Of a DNA stretch of 7,827 nt, positions 1-6,041 are shown piece by piece. This DNA comes from Bacteroidetes bacterium 4572_114. Its GTDB lineage: Bacteria; Bacteroidota; Bacteroidia; Bacteroidales; 4484-276. The stretch is from NCBI GenBank assembly GCA_002254335.1, contig NIVA01000185.1, positions 1-7,827 of the forward strand, in the 5' to 3' direction. Position numbers and translations under genes: made by a program. Within the stretch, counting starts at the first letter, position 1. Each line of letters begins with the position of its first letter. Under the pieces are notes generated by a model. The model did not search any database. It worked only from the letters and a program-made list of their open reading frames with translations, and was not told the origin of the DNA.

Positions 1-2
1 TA

Positions 3-611
3 CCAGACTGGACATTTGAGTTTCACGGCCACAGATGTCCTTTTATGCCCATCGGTTACCGCATGGGTGAATTGGCCAAGGAAAAACTGGGTGTGGGTAA
101 ATCGCACGATCACGACATGCATGTTTTTTCGGAAATGGGTATCGGCCATCCGCAGGGATGTATGCAGGACGGCATTATGGCTTCAACAGCCGCAACTTTT
201 GGAAAAGGCCTCATCGAGAAATTGTATTATGGAAAAGTGGCGGCCACCTTTTGGCATCCTCAAAAAGGGGCGGTGAGGATTTATTTGAAAAATGAATTTG
301 CCGACAGCCTTTCTCCCCATGAGTTTTTCAAATACCGCAAAAGGGGAATTGAGCCTTCAGAAATTCCGGAAGAAGTACGTACCGACATCATTAATAAAGT
401 ATTAGGTGCTACCAACGAGGAATTGTTTGAGGTGACGATGCTCCCCGATTTCGATTACAAACCGGTAAAAGGCAGCTTCGCCAAAGGCAAATGTGAAGTT
501 TGTGGTGAATATGTATTCGAAAGATATCTGAGAATTAAAGATGGGAAAAAAGTTTGTATCCCCTGTTCAGGTTTTCATGCTGATGAAATGTTTTTGCCGA
601 AAGTGAGGTAA
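3..611 (+). CDS. FmdE-family protein with C-terminal zinc ribbon (5' partial)
   Basis: The open frame runs to the left edge of the window, so the start is missing. The visible part begins with the motif F-H-G-H-R-C-P (window residues 7-13), typical of the FmdE family (formylmethanofuran dehydrogenase subunit E-like). A second conserved block follows, G-C-M-Q-D-G-I then T-F-G-K-G, and further on YGK-A-A-T-F. The C-terminus carries C-E-V-C and C-I-P-C about 20 residues apart, a zinc ribbon seen in many FmdE-like proteins. An internal ATG at 45 would cut through the HGHxCP motif, so it is not the start. The family binds metal through the N-terminal His/Cys and the ribbon, but its role in non-methanogens is mostly unknown, and I assign no reaction. 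The next gene is 55 nt downstream. Confidence 0.85.
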   Translation, partial: PDWTFEFHGHRCPFMPIGYRMGELAKEKLGVGKSHDHDMHVFSEMGIGHPQGCMQDGIMASTAATFGKGLIEKLYYGKVAATFWHPQKGAVRIYLKNEFADSLSPHEFFKYRKRGIEPSEIPEEVRTDIINKVLGATNEELFEVTMLPDFDYKPVKGSFAKGKCEVCGEYVFERYLRIKDGKKVCIPCSGFHADEMFLPKVR

Positions 612-666
612 GTAAGTTCAACTGTACATATTCCGGGACATAAATCATTGTAAATAAATTGAAATC

Positions 667-1536
667 ATGTTATACACCATCGTATTTTTCATTATTGCCA
701 TCGCTTCTTTCATCTTTGCAATGCTGGGTTTGGGGGGTGGAATGGTTTATGTCCCGGTATTGAACTGGGCGGGTTTCGACATGGTCAAAGTAGCCATTCC
801 CCTGGGCTTGCTGCTCAACGGGCTAAATACTTTGCTTGTACTTATCCCTTTTGCGCGTAAAAAGCTGGTGGACTGGAAAGGGGGAATGGTAATGGCCGTA
901 ACTGCATTGATTGCAGCCCCGCTCGGCGCCATGACCAGCGACCAGGTTCCGGTTCAAACCCTGAAAATTTTATTTGCCATTATGGTGGTTGCGGCTGCGG
1001 TCCGGATGATCTGGTCAGCCAAAAAAGCGGAACCCGAAAACATGATGCCCTTCAGAAAAAGAAGCCTGATCGGTTTTTTTGTCGGGGCATTTGCAGGATT
1101 TACGGGTGGCATGCTCGGCTTGGGTGGCGGGTTCATCATCGCGCCTATTCTGATGATGATGGGTTACAAAACCAAGGAAGCCGCAGCGACAACCGCTTTC
1201 GTGGTAACATTTTCATCCTTTTCAGGTTATCTCGGGCACATGGCCTCCGGTGAAATGAACTGGTTGTTAACAGGAATCGTAGTTATCGCCGTCATCATTG
1301 GGTCACAATTGGGAGGGCGCTACATGACACAGAAAGCCAAATCGAAACAGGTAAAAATTATTTACGCCATTGTCCTGCTGCTGATTGCTGCCAGGATGAC
1401 CTACGGTGCGCTTACCTACGAACCAAAACCGGCAGAGCAACAACAACCACAGAAGGAGAACACTTCGTTGAATGTGCCGATACAAACTAATGACATCAAT
1501 TTAATTGAAACAGGATCGCTTTACTTCTTATCCTAA
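667..1536 (+). CDS. TauE/SafE-family sulfite/anion exporter
   Basis: This is a 289-residue inner-membrane protein with about eight hydrophobic segments. Two halves each carry the glycine motif G-L-G-G-G (residues 21-25 and 151-155), the internal repeat of TauE/SafE (formerly DUF81) permeases. Family members are proposed to export sulfite, sulfoacetate or other organosulfur anions; the substrate here cannot be read from sequence. The last 40 or so residues form a polar, glutamine-rich tail (Q-Q-Q-P-Q-K) beyond the last membrane segment, which is longer than usual. The ATG at 667 immediately precedes a hydrophobic helix and is the natural start. The gene is followed after 5 nt by a porin, suggesting co-transcription. 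No convincing promoter was found in the 55-nt gap upstream. Confidence 0.85.
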   Translation: MLYTIVFFIIAIASFIFAMLGLGGGMVYVPVLNWAGFDMVKVAIPLGLLLNGLNTLLVLIPFARKKLVDWKGGMVMAVTALIAAPLGAMTSDQVPVQTLKILFAIMVVAAAVRMIWSAKKAEPENMMPFRKRSLIGFFVGAFAGFTGGMLGLGGGFIIAPILMMMGYKTKEAAATTAFVVTFSSFSGYLGHMASGEMNWLLTGIVVIAVIIGSQLGGRYMTQKAKSKQVKIIYAIVLLLIAARMTYGALTYEPKPAEQQQPQKENTSLNVPIQTNDINLIETGSLYFLS

Positions 1537-1541
1537 ATCCC

Positions 1542-2549
1542 ATGATCTACAAATGGCGAAATATTGTGATAATGATTATTTTGCTGGCAGCTTCCCCCGG
1601 TCATGCGCAGGACAAACTGCCTCCAAAGGAAGTGGAATGGCATGCCTACACTCAGCTCAGGCTTGCCACAGATTTTGACAGCTACAACAACTTTTCGGTA
1701 CGCCGCTTGAAATTCTGGCTCAAATCGGCTCCCGGTTTTTCCAAACACTGGTCGTTCAAAGCGCAGGCCATTTTTATGTCCATTCAGAAAGAGAAATTTT
1801 TTTTACAGGATGTTTATGGCGAATACCGTTGGAAAAATTCAAGTATCCGTTTCGGGCAGTTTATCCCGCAATACAGCCTGCAACGTTTTCAACCCGACTA
1901 CCTGATTCCCAGTAGTGAAAGGGCAAGGGCCGTTACACTGCTCATTCCAAACGGAACCGCCGGGGTAAGGGACATTGGTGTGCAATATAATCTGAAGGCA
2001 GCCAAAGATAAGCTACAATTCAACCTGGGTTTGTTCAATGGTTACGGTATTAAGGAATACCGTTTCAACAACTCGGGATATTTGCTTACACAAAATCTGT
2101 CGTACCGCATCCCCCTGAAGAAAAGTTCATTAAAATTTGGTTACTCGGTGATGTATCGCAAAGCCGGAAACATGGCTTTTCATGGCATCTTACCCGATAC
2201 GGTCAGTTATTCGGGAGATGATTTCCGGTTTAACTTTTATAGCATTTTTACAAGTAAAATGGTAGATGTTCAAGCCGAATACCTCCAGACGATACTGGAC
2301 ACCACCACGGCCAGCGGATATTATGTTTTGGCCACGGTAAAATTCAATCCAAAAAACCATGCCTACCTGCTTTATGACAATTACACCAGCAGTTATGGTT
2401 CACATGAAAATACACCCTGGTACATTGCCGGATACAATTATTTTTTCAAATCATATAAAATCATGTTGACACTTGAAACGGGTTTTCAAAAATACAGAGG
2501 GTCCTGGGAAAACAAAACCGTATTACAATTTCAACTGTTTTTTCACTGA
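1542..2549 (+). CDS. outer-membrane porin, phosphate-selective O/P-like
   Basis: The 335-residue product has a signal peptide (hydrophobic core residues 8-17, likely cleaved after H-A, before Q23). The rest is rich in alternating aromatic/polar beta strands. The blocks V-R-R-L-K-F-W, then F-K-A-Q-A, then R-F-G-Q-F-I-P with a short polar stretch and S-S-E-R-A-R are characteristic of the phosphate-selective porin O/P family of Bacteroidota. It ends F-Q-L-F-F-H, an aromatic beta-signal near the C-terminus. It likely forms a barrel passing anions across the outer membrane, which would pair with the TauE/SafE exporter 5 nt upstream. Whether the substrate is phosphate, arsenate, sulfite or another anion is not shown. 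The length is somewhat short for O/P porins, but both ends look intact. Confidence 0.75.
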   Translation: MIYKWRNIVIMIILLAASPGHAQDKLPPKEVEWHAYTQLRLATDFDSYNNFSVRRLKFWLKSAPGFSKHWSFKAQAIFMSIQKEKFFLQDVYGEYRWKNSSIRFGQFIPQYSLQRFQPDYLIPSSERARAVTLLIPNGTAGVRDIGVQYNLKAAKDKLQFNLGLFNGYGIKEYRFNNSGYLLTQNLSYRIPLKKSSLKFGYSVMYRKAGNMAFHGILPDTVSYSGDDFRFNFYSIFTSKMVDVQAEYLQTILDTTTASGYYVLATVKFNPKNHAYLLYDNYTSSYGSHENTPWYIAGYNYFFKSYKIMLTLETGFQKYRGSWENKTVLQFQLFFH

Positions 2550-2558
2550 TGAGTTAGA

Positions 2559-2684
2559 ATGACAACAGTTGAAGAATACATCAAAAATTTTAAATACGAA
2601 CCCACTACTGCCATGAAATTGAGCAGTAAAAAACTGGTGGAATTGTACGAACTTATTTACTCAGAAAAAATTAACCATACTTGA
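2559..2684 (+). CDS. small 41-residue protein overlapping arsR
   Basis: An ATG nine nt after the porin stop opens a 42-codon frame. The product is charged and predicted helical, with the segment S-S-K-K-L-V-E-L-Y-E-L-I near the C-terminus and no cysteines. Its TGA at 2682-2684 overlaps the TTG start of arsR by TTGA, an arrangement typical of translational coupling. I do not recognise a family. The alternative is that this is the leader of arsR, with reading of the short frame bringing ribosomes to the weak TTG start. A fixed frameshift inside an originally longer arsR is less likely, because the downstream ArsR already has a normal N-terminus. Confidence 0.5.
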   Translation: MTTVEEYIKNFKYEPTTAMKLSSKKLVELYELIYSEKINHT

Positions 2685-2986
2685 ATATAAAATCAGAAGC
2701 AATAATCACAATAGATCAAAGAAAATTAGCCCGCTATGCCAAGGCAATGGGCCACCCAATCCGGATGTATATTTTGGAACTGCTCTCGAAACAAAACTGC
2801 TGTTACAGCGGCGATCTTACTGATATCCTGCCCATCGCCAAATCCACTCTCTCTCAACACCATAAAGAACTCAAGAACTCCGCTCTGATACAGGGTGAAA
2901 TTGAACCACCAAAAATCAGGTATTGCCTGAACCATGAAGCCTGGGCCGAGGCACAAAAACTTTTTAAGGATTTTGTTGGCTGTTAA
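2681..2986 (+). CDS. arsR: ArsR/SmtB-family metalloregulator (copy 1)
   Basis: A 101-residue winged-helix repressor. Residues 16-30 (L-A-R-Y-A-K-A-M-G-H-P-I-R) are the conserved first helices, and residues 53-66 (A-K-S-T-L-S-Q-H-H-K-E-L-K) are the recognition helix. Vicinal cysteines C40-C41 just before the DNA-binding helices, with C82 and C101, are candidate As(III)/metal ligands; the spacing differs from the classical ELCVC motif. TTG is taken as start because the frame is stopped at 2672 and the next ATG lies inside the conserved A-M-G-H-P motif. The start overlaps the preceding short gene by 4 nt. No operator-like palindrome lies upstream of this gene, but one lies just downstream at 3006-3023, so it probably represses the 3036-4226 genes and is itself expressed by read-through or an unseen promoter. 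Confidence 0.85.
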   Translation: MNIKSEAIITIDQRKLARYAKAMGHPIRMYILELLSKQNCCYSGDLTDILPIAKSTLSQHHKELKNSALIQGEIEPPKIRYCLNHEAWAEAQKLFKDFVGC

Positions 2987-3006
2987 TTTTTTTTTATAGA
3001 CTTTTG
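2975..3006 (+). promoter_or_regulatory. putative Bacteroidota-type promoter of the redox/arsG operon
   Basis: G-T-T-G at 2975-2978 and GACTTTTG at 2999-3006 are separated by 20 nt. Bacteroidota sigma-ABfr promoters use TTG/TTTG, 19-21 nt, then TAnnTTTG; the -7 element here matches 5 of 6 fixed bases. Its last base is the first base of the operator palindrome, so a bound repressor would block the transcription start. The -33 part sits in the last codons of arsR. This is inference from consensus only. Confidence 0.4.
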
Positions 3007-3023
3007 TTCGCAAATCTACGAAC
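3006..3023 (+). promoter_or_regulatory. ArsR operator-like palindrome GTTCG-N8-CGAAC
   Basis: Perfect 5-bp arms (GTTCG and CGAAC) flank an 8-bp centre; over the full 18 bp, 14 positions are symmetric. It lies between arsR and the CPKC redox gene, 12 nt before that ATG. The right arm is part of a tandem duplication, CTACGAA at 3016-3022 and 3023-3029, giving a second half-site ending 5 nt before the ATG. The same 5-8-5 palindrome recurs at 4228-4245 before a related gene, which supports a real repressor site. Confidence 0.6.
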
Positions 3024-3035
3024 TACGAACATAAA

Positions 3036-3281
3036 ATGATTAAAGTTATGGAAATCAAAATTTTAGGTACTGGATGCCCTAAATGTAAAACCCTGGAACA
3101 GGCAACACGGCATGCTGTTAATGAGCTTAGTGTCGAGGCTGAAATTACAAAGGAAGAGGACATCATGAAGATAATGGAATACGGGGTTTTAAGGACCCCC
3201 GGTCTTGTTATTGATGGGAAAGTAGTGATGAGTGGGCGGATCCCTTCATCCAATGAACTGAAAGAATTATTAACCAATTAA
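3036..3281 (+). CDS. TM0996/MTH895-family redox-active disulfide protein (CPKC)
   Basis: An 81-residue, small glutaredoxin/thioredoxin-fold protein without a signal peptide, so cytoplasmic. Residues 6-17 (E-I-K-I-L-G-T-G-C-P-K-C) give the first strand and the active-site pair C14/C17; R-T-P-G-L-V-I-D-G (53-61) is the cis-proline loop and last strand. This matches the redox-active disulfide protein 2 family, often next to ArsP-type permeases or CcdA-like proteins. An alternative start is the ATG at 3048 (M5), which would leave four fewer residues and an intact fold. It is the first gene of the operator-controlled unit, 9 nt before the exported CATC protein. It probably feeds electrons to the membrane or arsenical-processing partner encoded downstream; that is inference. 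By order it corresponds to the first gene of arsEFG-type operons. Confidence 0.85.
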   Translation: MIKVMEIKILGTGCPKCKTLEQATRHAVNELSVEAEITKEEDIMKIMEYGVLRTPGLVIDGKVVMSGRIPSSNELKELLTN

Positions 3282-3290
3282 AAATTAATT

Positions 3291-3710
3291 ATGAAAACAG
3301 GAAGGTTATTTTTGGCCGTAGTGTTCTTTTTTGGTGCCATATTTACAAGTTTTGCACAGGTGGATACCAAGCCACAAGAAGAAAAAGTAAGTGCCGACAA
3401 AGTTGAGGTTTATTATTTTCATTACGAGAGGCGCTGTGCTACATGCATTGCTGTGGAGGAAGAAACCGAAAAAGCATTGAATGAACTCTTTCCCGGCCAA
3501 ATGAAATCAGGCGAAATGACTTTTCTTTCGGTAAACCTTGAGGAGGAAAGCAATGAGCCTCTTGCCGAAAGATTGAAAGCTGACGGGCAGACATTGCTGA
3601 TTGTTAAAGGTGATAAGCGTGAAGACCTTACAAATAATGCATTTATGAATGCCCGTACAAATCCCGACAAACTGAAGAAAGCCATCAAGAAGGCTATCGA
3701 CAAGTTATAG
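3291..3710 (+). CDS. exported thioredoxin-like CATC protein
   Basis: The 139-residue product has a signal peptide (hydrophobic residues 6-21, likely cut after F-A, before Q23), so the mature protein is periplasmic or outer-membrane facing. A beta strand V-E-V-Y-Y-F-H-Y (38-45) leads into R-R-C-A-T-C (C49/C52), which sits where a thioredoxin-type active site would be. Then come a long acidic helix, a strand F-L-S-V-N-L, and a second strand Q-T-L-L-I-V-K-G before a lysine-rich terminal helix. Such proteins occur in Bacteroidota arsenic loci between a small redox protein and an ArsG-like membrane protein. A plausible role is as extracytoplasmic partner of the CcdA-like protein 6 nt downstream, accepting or donating thiol electrons. 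A classical cis-Pro is not obvious, so the fold is inferred. Confidence 0.7.
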   Translation: MKTGRLFLAVVFFFGAIFTSFAQVDTKPQEEKVSADKVEVYYFHYERRCATCIAVEEETEKALNELFPGQMKSGEMTFLSVNLEEESNEPLAERLKADGQTLLIVKGDKREDLTNNAFMNARTNPDKLKKAIKKAIDKL

Positions 3711-3716
3711 TAAGCT

Positions 3717-4226
3717 ATGATGGAATTCCTGACATCATTATTAGAAAGTACTTCCTTCCCATTATTTTCGGCACTGGTATTGGGGTTGATGACGGCCATC
3801 AGCCCCTGTCCGCTGGCAACCAATATTACTGCCGTTGGTTTTATAAGTAAAGATGTTCAAAACCCTAACCGTGTTTTTATTAACGGCCTGGTTTACACAG
3901 GTGGCAGGGTATTATCATATACATTGCTGGCAGTCATCCTGGTTTACAGTGCCGATCAATTCAATCTTTCAGGATTCTTCCAACGCTATGGCGAGAAAAT
4001 TTTAGGGCCGCTTCTCATTCTAATTGGCCTTTTTATACTGGATGTTTTTCGGATTAATTTCCCGGGGCTATCCAATCTCACCGATAAATTTTCAAAAAAA
4101 GGAGTTTCCGGTTATTGGGATGTCCTCTTACTTGGGGTAATCTTTGCACTGGCATTTTGTCCATATAGTGGTGTGCTTTATTTTACTATGTGTTTGTTAT
4201 GTTTATTTGATTTTTTTTGTAATTAA
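3717..4226 (+). pseudogene. arsG: ArsG-family/CcdA-like membrane protein, C-terminally truncated
   Basis: The 169-codon frame starts at ATG 3717 or 3720, 6 nt after the preceding gene. It matches the CcdA/DsbD-like family annotated as ArsG, linked to aminobenzylarsenical efflux. A-I-S-P-C-P-L (C31) in the first membrane helix and L-A-F-C-P-Y-S-G (C148) in a later one are at the positions of the DsbD/CcdA thiol-transfer cysteines. Homology stops after G-V-L-Y-F at about 4188; the next eleven residues are unrelated and cysteine-rich and end at TAA 4224-4226. Family members are roughly 230 residues, so about 60-70 residues (the last two membrane helices) are missing, and no other frame continues them. 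Both cysteines survive, so residual function cannot be excluded, but a broken gene is more likely. A second operator begins 2 nt after the stop. Confidence 0.7.
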
Positions 4227-4227
4227 T

Positions 4228-4245
4228 GTTCGTAATACACCGAAC
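4228..4245 (+). promoter_or_regulatory. second GTTCG-N8-CGAAC palindrome
   Basis: The arms GTTCG and CGAAC are identical to those at 3006-3023 and have the same 8-bp centre length. It lies 6 nt before the ATG of the degenerate redox gene, in a T-rich stretch starting where the arsG homology ends. The same repressor probably recognises both. Its position marks the start of what was once a separate or duplicated operon. A promoter element is not clear: a T-run ending in G at 4212-4219 matches the -7 consensus only loosely. Confidence 0.55.
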
Positions 4246-4251
4246 TGTAAA

Positions 4252-4377
4252 ATGATCGATATCACTATTTTTGGGAATGAGAGTTACAACAGCTTAAAGT
4301 TAGGGAATATTTGCAATGTCCTTATTGCAGATAACCAATATCAGGCTGATGTAAAAAAAATTACCGAGAAAAATTAA
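4252..4377 (+). pseudogene. degenerate TM0996/MTH895-type redox gene, cysteines replaced by serines
   Basis: The 41-codon frame begins M-I-D-I-T-I-F-G and aligns without gaps to the intact CPKC protein at 3036, position for position from its G11. S11 and S14 fall exactly on the active-site cysteines C14 and C17. Their codons AGT and AGC are each one first-base change from Cys codons TGT and TGC. Further on A-D-V-K-K-I-T matches the A-E-V/I-x-K-x-T strand of the family. The frame stops at TAA 4375, so the cis-Pro loop and C-terminal half (about 35 residues) are absent. It follows an operator and precedes a permease, the usual place for an intact family member. It is most likely a decaying gene; a Cys-less expressed fragment is a less likely alternative. 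Confidence 0.6.
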
Positions 4378-4427
4378 ATTTTGGATTGATGAATTACTAA
4401 AGGAATATTTAGCATGTAATACTGTGC
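4355..4427 (+). other. out-of-frame remnant of the permease N-terminus
   Basis: In the frame starting after the TAA at 4352 the codons read K-F-W-I-D-E-L-L-K-E-Y-L, an amphipathic stretch like those before the first membrane helix of this permease family. It then runs into N-T-V at 4418-4426. Skipping the single base C4427 joins this frame to T-T-A 4428 of the permease frame, giving V-L-L-P-A-F-F-I-A-G. No ATG, and no other start codon upstream of GTG 4424, occurs in this frame. I read it as a one-base frameshift in a formerly longer permease gene, with modest certainty. Confidence 0.35.
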
Positions 4428-4430
4428 TTA

Positions 4431-5591
4431 TTGCCGGCATTTTTCATTGCCGGGGTTATTTCGGTTTTTGTCAGTCAGGGGGCAGTATTGAAGTATTTTG
4501 GCGCCCAGGCAAAAAAGTGGGTTGCTTACACTGTTGCATCTGTTTCAGGAACAATCCTGGCAGTTTGTTCCTGCACTATTTTACCGCTGTTTTCAAGCAT
4601 CCATAAACGCGGAGCAGGCTTGGGGCCAGCAATTGCATTTTTGTATTCGGGGCCGGCAATCAACATACTGGCAATTATTTTAACTGCAAGGATTTTGGGT
4701 TTTGAAATGGGAGTAGCCAGAGTAATAGGGGCAGTGGTTTTTGCTGTTGTAATTGGTTCAGTAATGGCCATCATATATCGGAAAGAAGAAAAAGAAAAAG
4801 CTGCCGAACAGATGAACATTGATATACCACCAGAAAAAAGGCCACTCTGGCAAACAGCCTTTCATTTTTTTACTCTAGTGTTTATCCTTGTGTTTGCCAA
4901 TTGGGGCAAGCCGGGAGAAGATGTAACCAGCGGTGGGTTGTTCTGGCTTTGGGTCAATAAATGGTATATTACATCGGCATTTGGAGTATTATTTATTTAC
5001 TCACTGATCTTTATCCTTAAAATTAAATGGTGGCAGGTTATGGCAGCGGCCATTGTTACCGCGATCTCAGCTTTTGTCAGCACCTCACCTTTGGTTCCGA
5101 TGGTTGTTGGCATGGCAGGTTTGAGCATTATAACATTGTTGGATAAGAGGGAACCTGAGAACAGGGAATGGACGATATCCTCATGGGATTTTACAAAACA
5201 GATCATGCCTTTGCTAGCCCTCGGTGTGTTGGTTGCAGGGTTTCTTCTTGGTTCCACCCACGACAATGTTCAGATGGCCGGAATTATCCCCAATAATTGG
5301 ATTACAGCGTTTGTTGGTGGCAATTCGGTATTTTCTAATTTCTTTGCGTCCATCGTTGGTGCATTCATGTATTTTGCAACTTTAACAGAGGTCCCTATCC
5401 TACAGGGTTTGATTGCTGCAGGAATGGGCAAAGGTCCTGCGCTGGCTTTATTATTGGCCGGCCCGTCCCTGTCGCTCCCAAATATGCTTGTGATTCGTGG
5501 TGTGATGGGAACTCAAAAAACGCTGGTTTATGTTCTGCTCGTTGTGGTTATGGCAACTATTTCCGGATTAATTTATGGAGGGCTATTTTAG
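4431..5591 (+). CDS. permease of the DUF318/ArsP superfamily (N-terminally reduced)
   Basis: The 386-residue frame has about ten hydrophobic segments. The first half holds V-C-S-C-T-I-L-P-L-F (C46/C48) followed by G-A-G-L-G-P-A-I-A-F-L-Y-S-G-P-A-I-N; the second half repeats it as T-E-V-P-I-L-Q-G then G-P-A-L-A-L-L-L-A-G-P-S. This inverted repeat defines the PF03773 permeases, which include ArsP (trivalent organoarsenical efflux) and Cu/Zn-linked members. The CSC pair and a neighbouring redox-protein gene are typical. No ATG exists before residue 90: TTG 4431 or CTG 4422 are the only starts after the stop at 4410, so the usual 20 or more residues before the first helix are missing. It could be expressed from TTG, as arsR copy 1 is, or be a recent pseudogene. 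The substrate is not known. Confidence 0.75.
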   Translation: MPAFFIAGVISVFVSQGAVLKYFGAQAKKWVAYTVASVSGTILAVCSCTILPLFSSIHKRGAGLGPAIAFLYSGPAINILAIILTARILGFEMGVARVIGAVVFAVVIGSVMAIIYRKEEKEKAAEQMNIDIPPEKRPLWQTAFHFFTLVFILVFANWGKPGEDVTSGGLFWLWVNKWYITSAFGVLFIYSLIFILKIKWWQVMAAAIVTAISAFVSTSPLVPMVVGMAGLSIITLLDKREPENREWTISSWDFTKQIMPLLALGVLVAGFLLGSTHDNVQMAGIIPNNWITAFVGGNSVFSNFFASIVGAFMYFATLTEVPILQGLIAAGMGKGPALALLLAGPSLSLPNMLVIRGVMGTQKTLVYVLLVVVMATISGLIYGGLF

Positions 5592-5674
5592 TAGAAATAC
5601 TTAATTGAAGATGTACTAGTAAAAATGGAGAATGGTGTATCTGTTGAATAGTAATTTTTATAAAAACTTGATAT

Positions 5675-6037
5675 ATGAAGAAATTTAATTTTAGCCTCCT
5701 GTTAATAATTGTTCTTTTAGCCTTTGCTTGTGAAAAAGGGCCAGATGAAATTATTGAAAATACCGACTATATAACCATCGATAGTCTAACAGCTACTTTT
5801 TACACGGTTAAAGCCTGGGATACCACCACCATTACCTGCTATGCACGGGGCGAAAATCTTGTTTATGGTTGGGAATGCGACCACGGGAATTTTAATGGCA
5901 GTGGCAATCAGATCAAATATGCTGCCGGGCAGTGTTGTATCGGGTTGAACACAATCACCTGCACAGTATCGAATGACAGCAGCCAGGTTTCAAGGGATAT
6001 TCAAATAGAAGTAACCACATATTTTGATTGGAAATAA
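5675..6037 (+). CDS. cysteine-rich Ig-like lipoprotein
   Basis: The 120-residue product has a lipoprotein signal, L-A-F-A-C with lipidated C19 after a hydrophobic stretch. The mature part looks like one Ig/PKD-type beta sandwich: T-I-T-C-Y-A (C55), Y-G-W-E-C-D-H-G (C68), a G-Q-C-C-I-G turn (C87/C88) and N-T-I-T-C-T-V (C96). C55 and C96 sit where an Ig disulfide would be; the other three cysteines and H70 could bind metal or As(III), which is speculation. The residues E-K-G-P-D-E after the lipid cysteine are acidic, a context linked to surface export in Bacteroidota. The stop is 4 nt before the outer-membrane barrel gene, so they are probably co-transcribed. The 83 nt before the start show no confident promoter or terminator. 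No known family is recognised. Confidence 0.65.
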   Translation: MKKFNFSLLLIIVLLAFACEKGPDEIIENTDYITIDSLTATFYTVKAWDTTTITCYARGENLVYGWECDHGNFNGSGNQIKYAAGQCCIGLNTITCTVSNDSSQVSRDIQIEVTTYFDWK

Positions 6038-6041
6038 TACT

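Noticed and set aside
16..276. 86-codon + frame at the left edge
   Set aside because: It is a shifted reading of the FmdE-like gene, whose own frame carries the HGHxCP motif.
2726..3013. 95-codon minus-strand frame over arsR copy 1
   Set aside because: It is antisense to a clear ArsR protein and has no recognisable domain.
3422..3823. 133-codon open frame on the minus strand
   Set aside because: It lies opposite the exported CATC gene and the start of arsG, has no family resemblance, and crosses the gap between two well-supported genes.
4424..4606. 60-codon + frame at the start of the permease as an independent gene
   Set aside because: After about 4427 it is only the shifted reading of the permease; only its upstream part was kept, as a possible remnant.
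5592..5674. Promoter or terminator in the 83-nt gap after the permease
   Set aside because: Only weak matches were found (no TAnnTTTG with a -33 TTG at correct spacing and no hairpin with a T-tail).
6024..6041. TTG 6024 as start of the outer-membrane barrel
   Set aside because: It would overlap the lipoprotein gene and place six extra polar residues before the signal peptide; ATG 6042 fits better.
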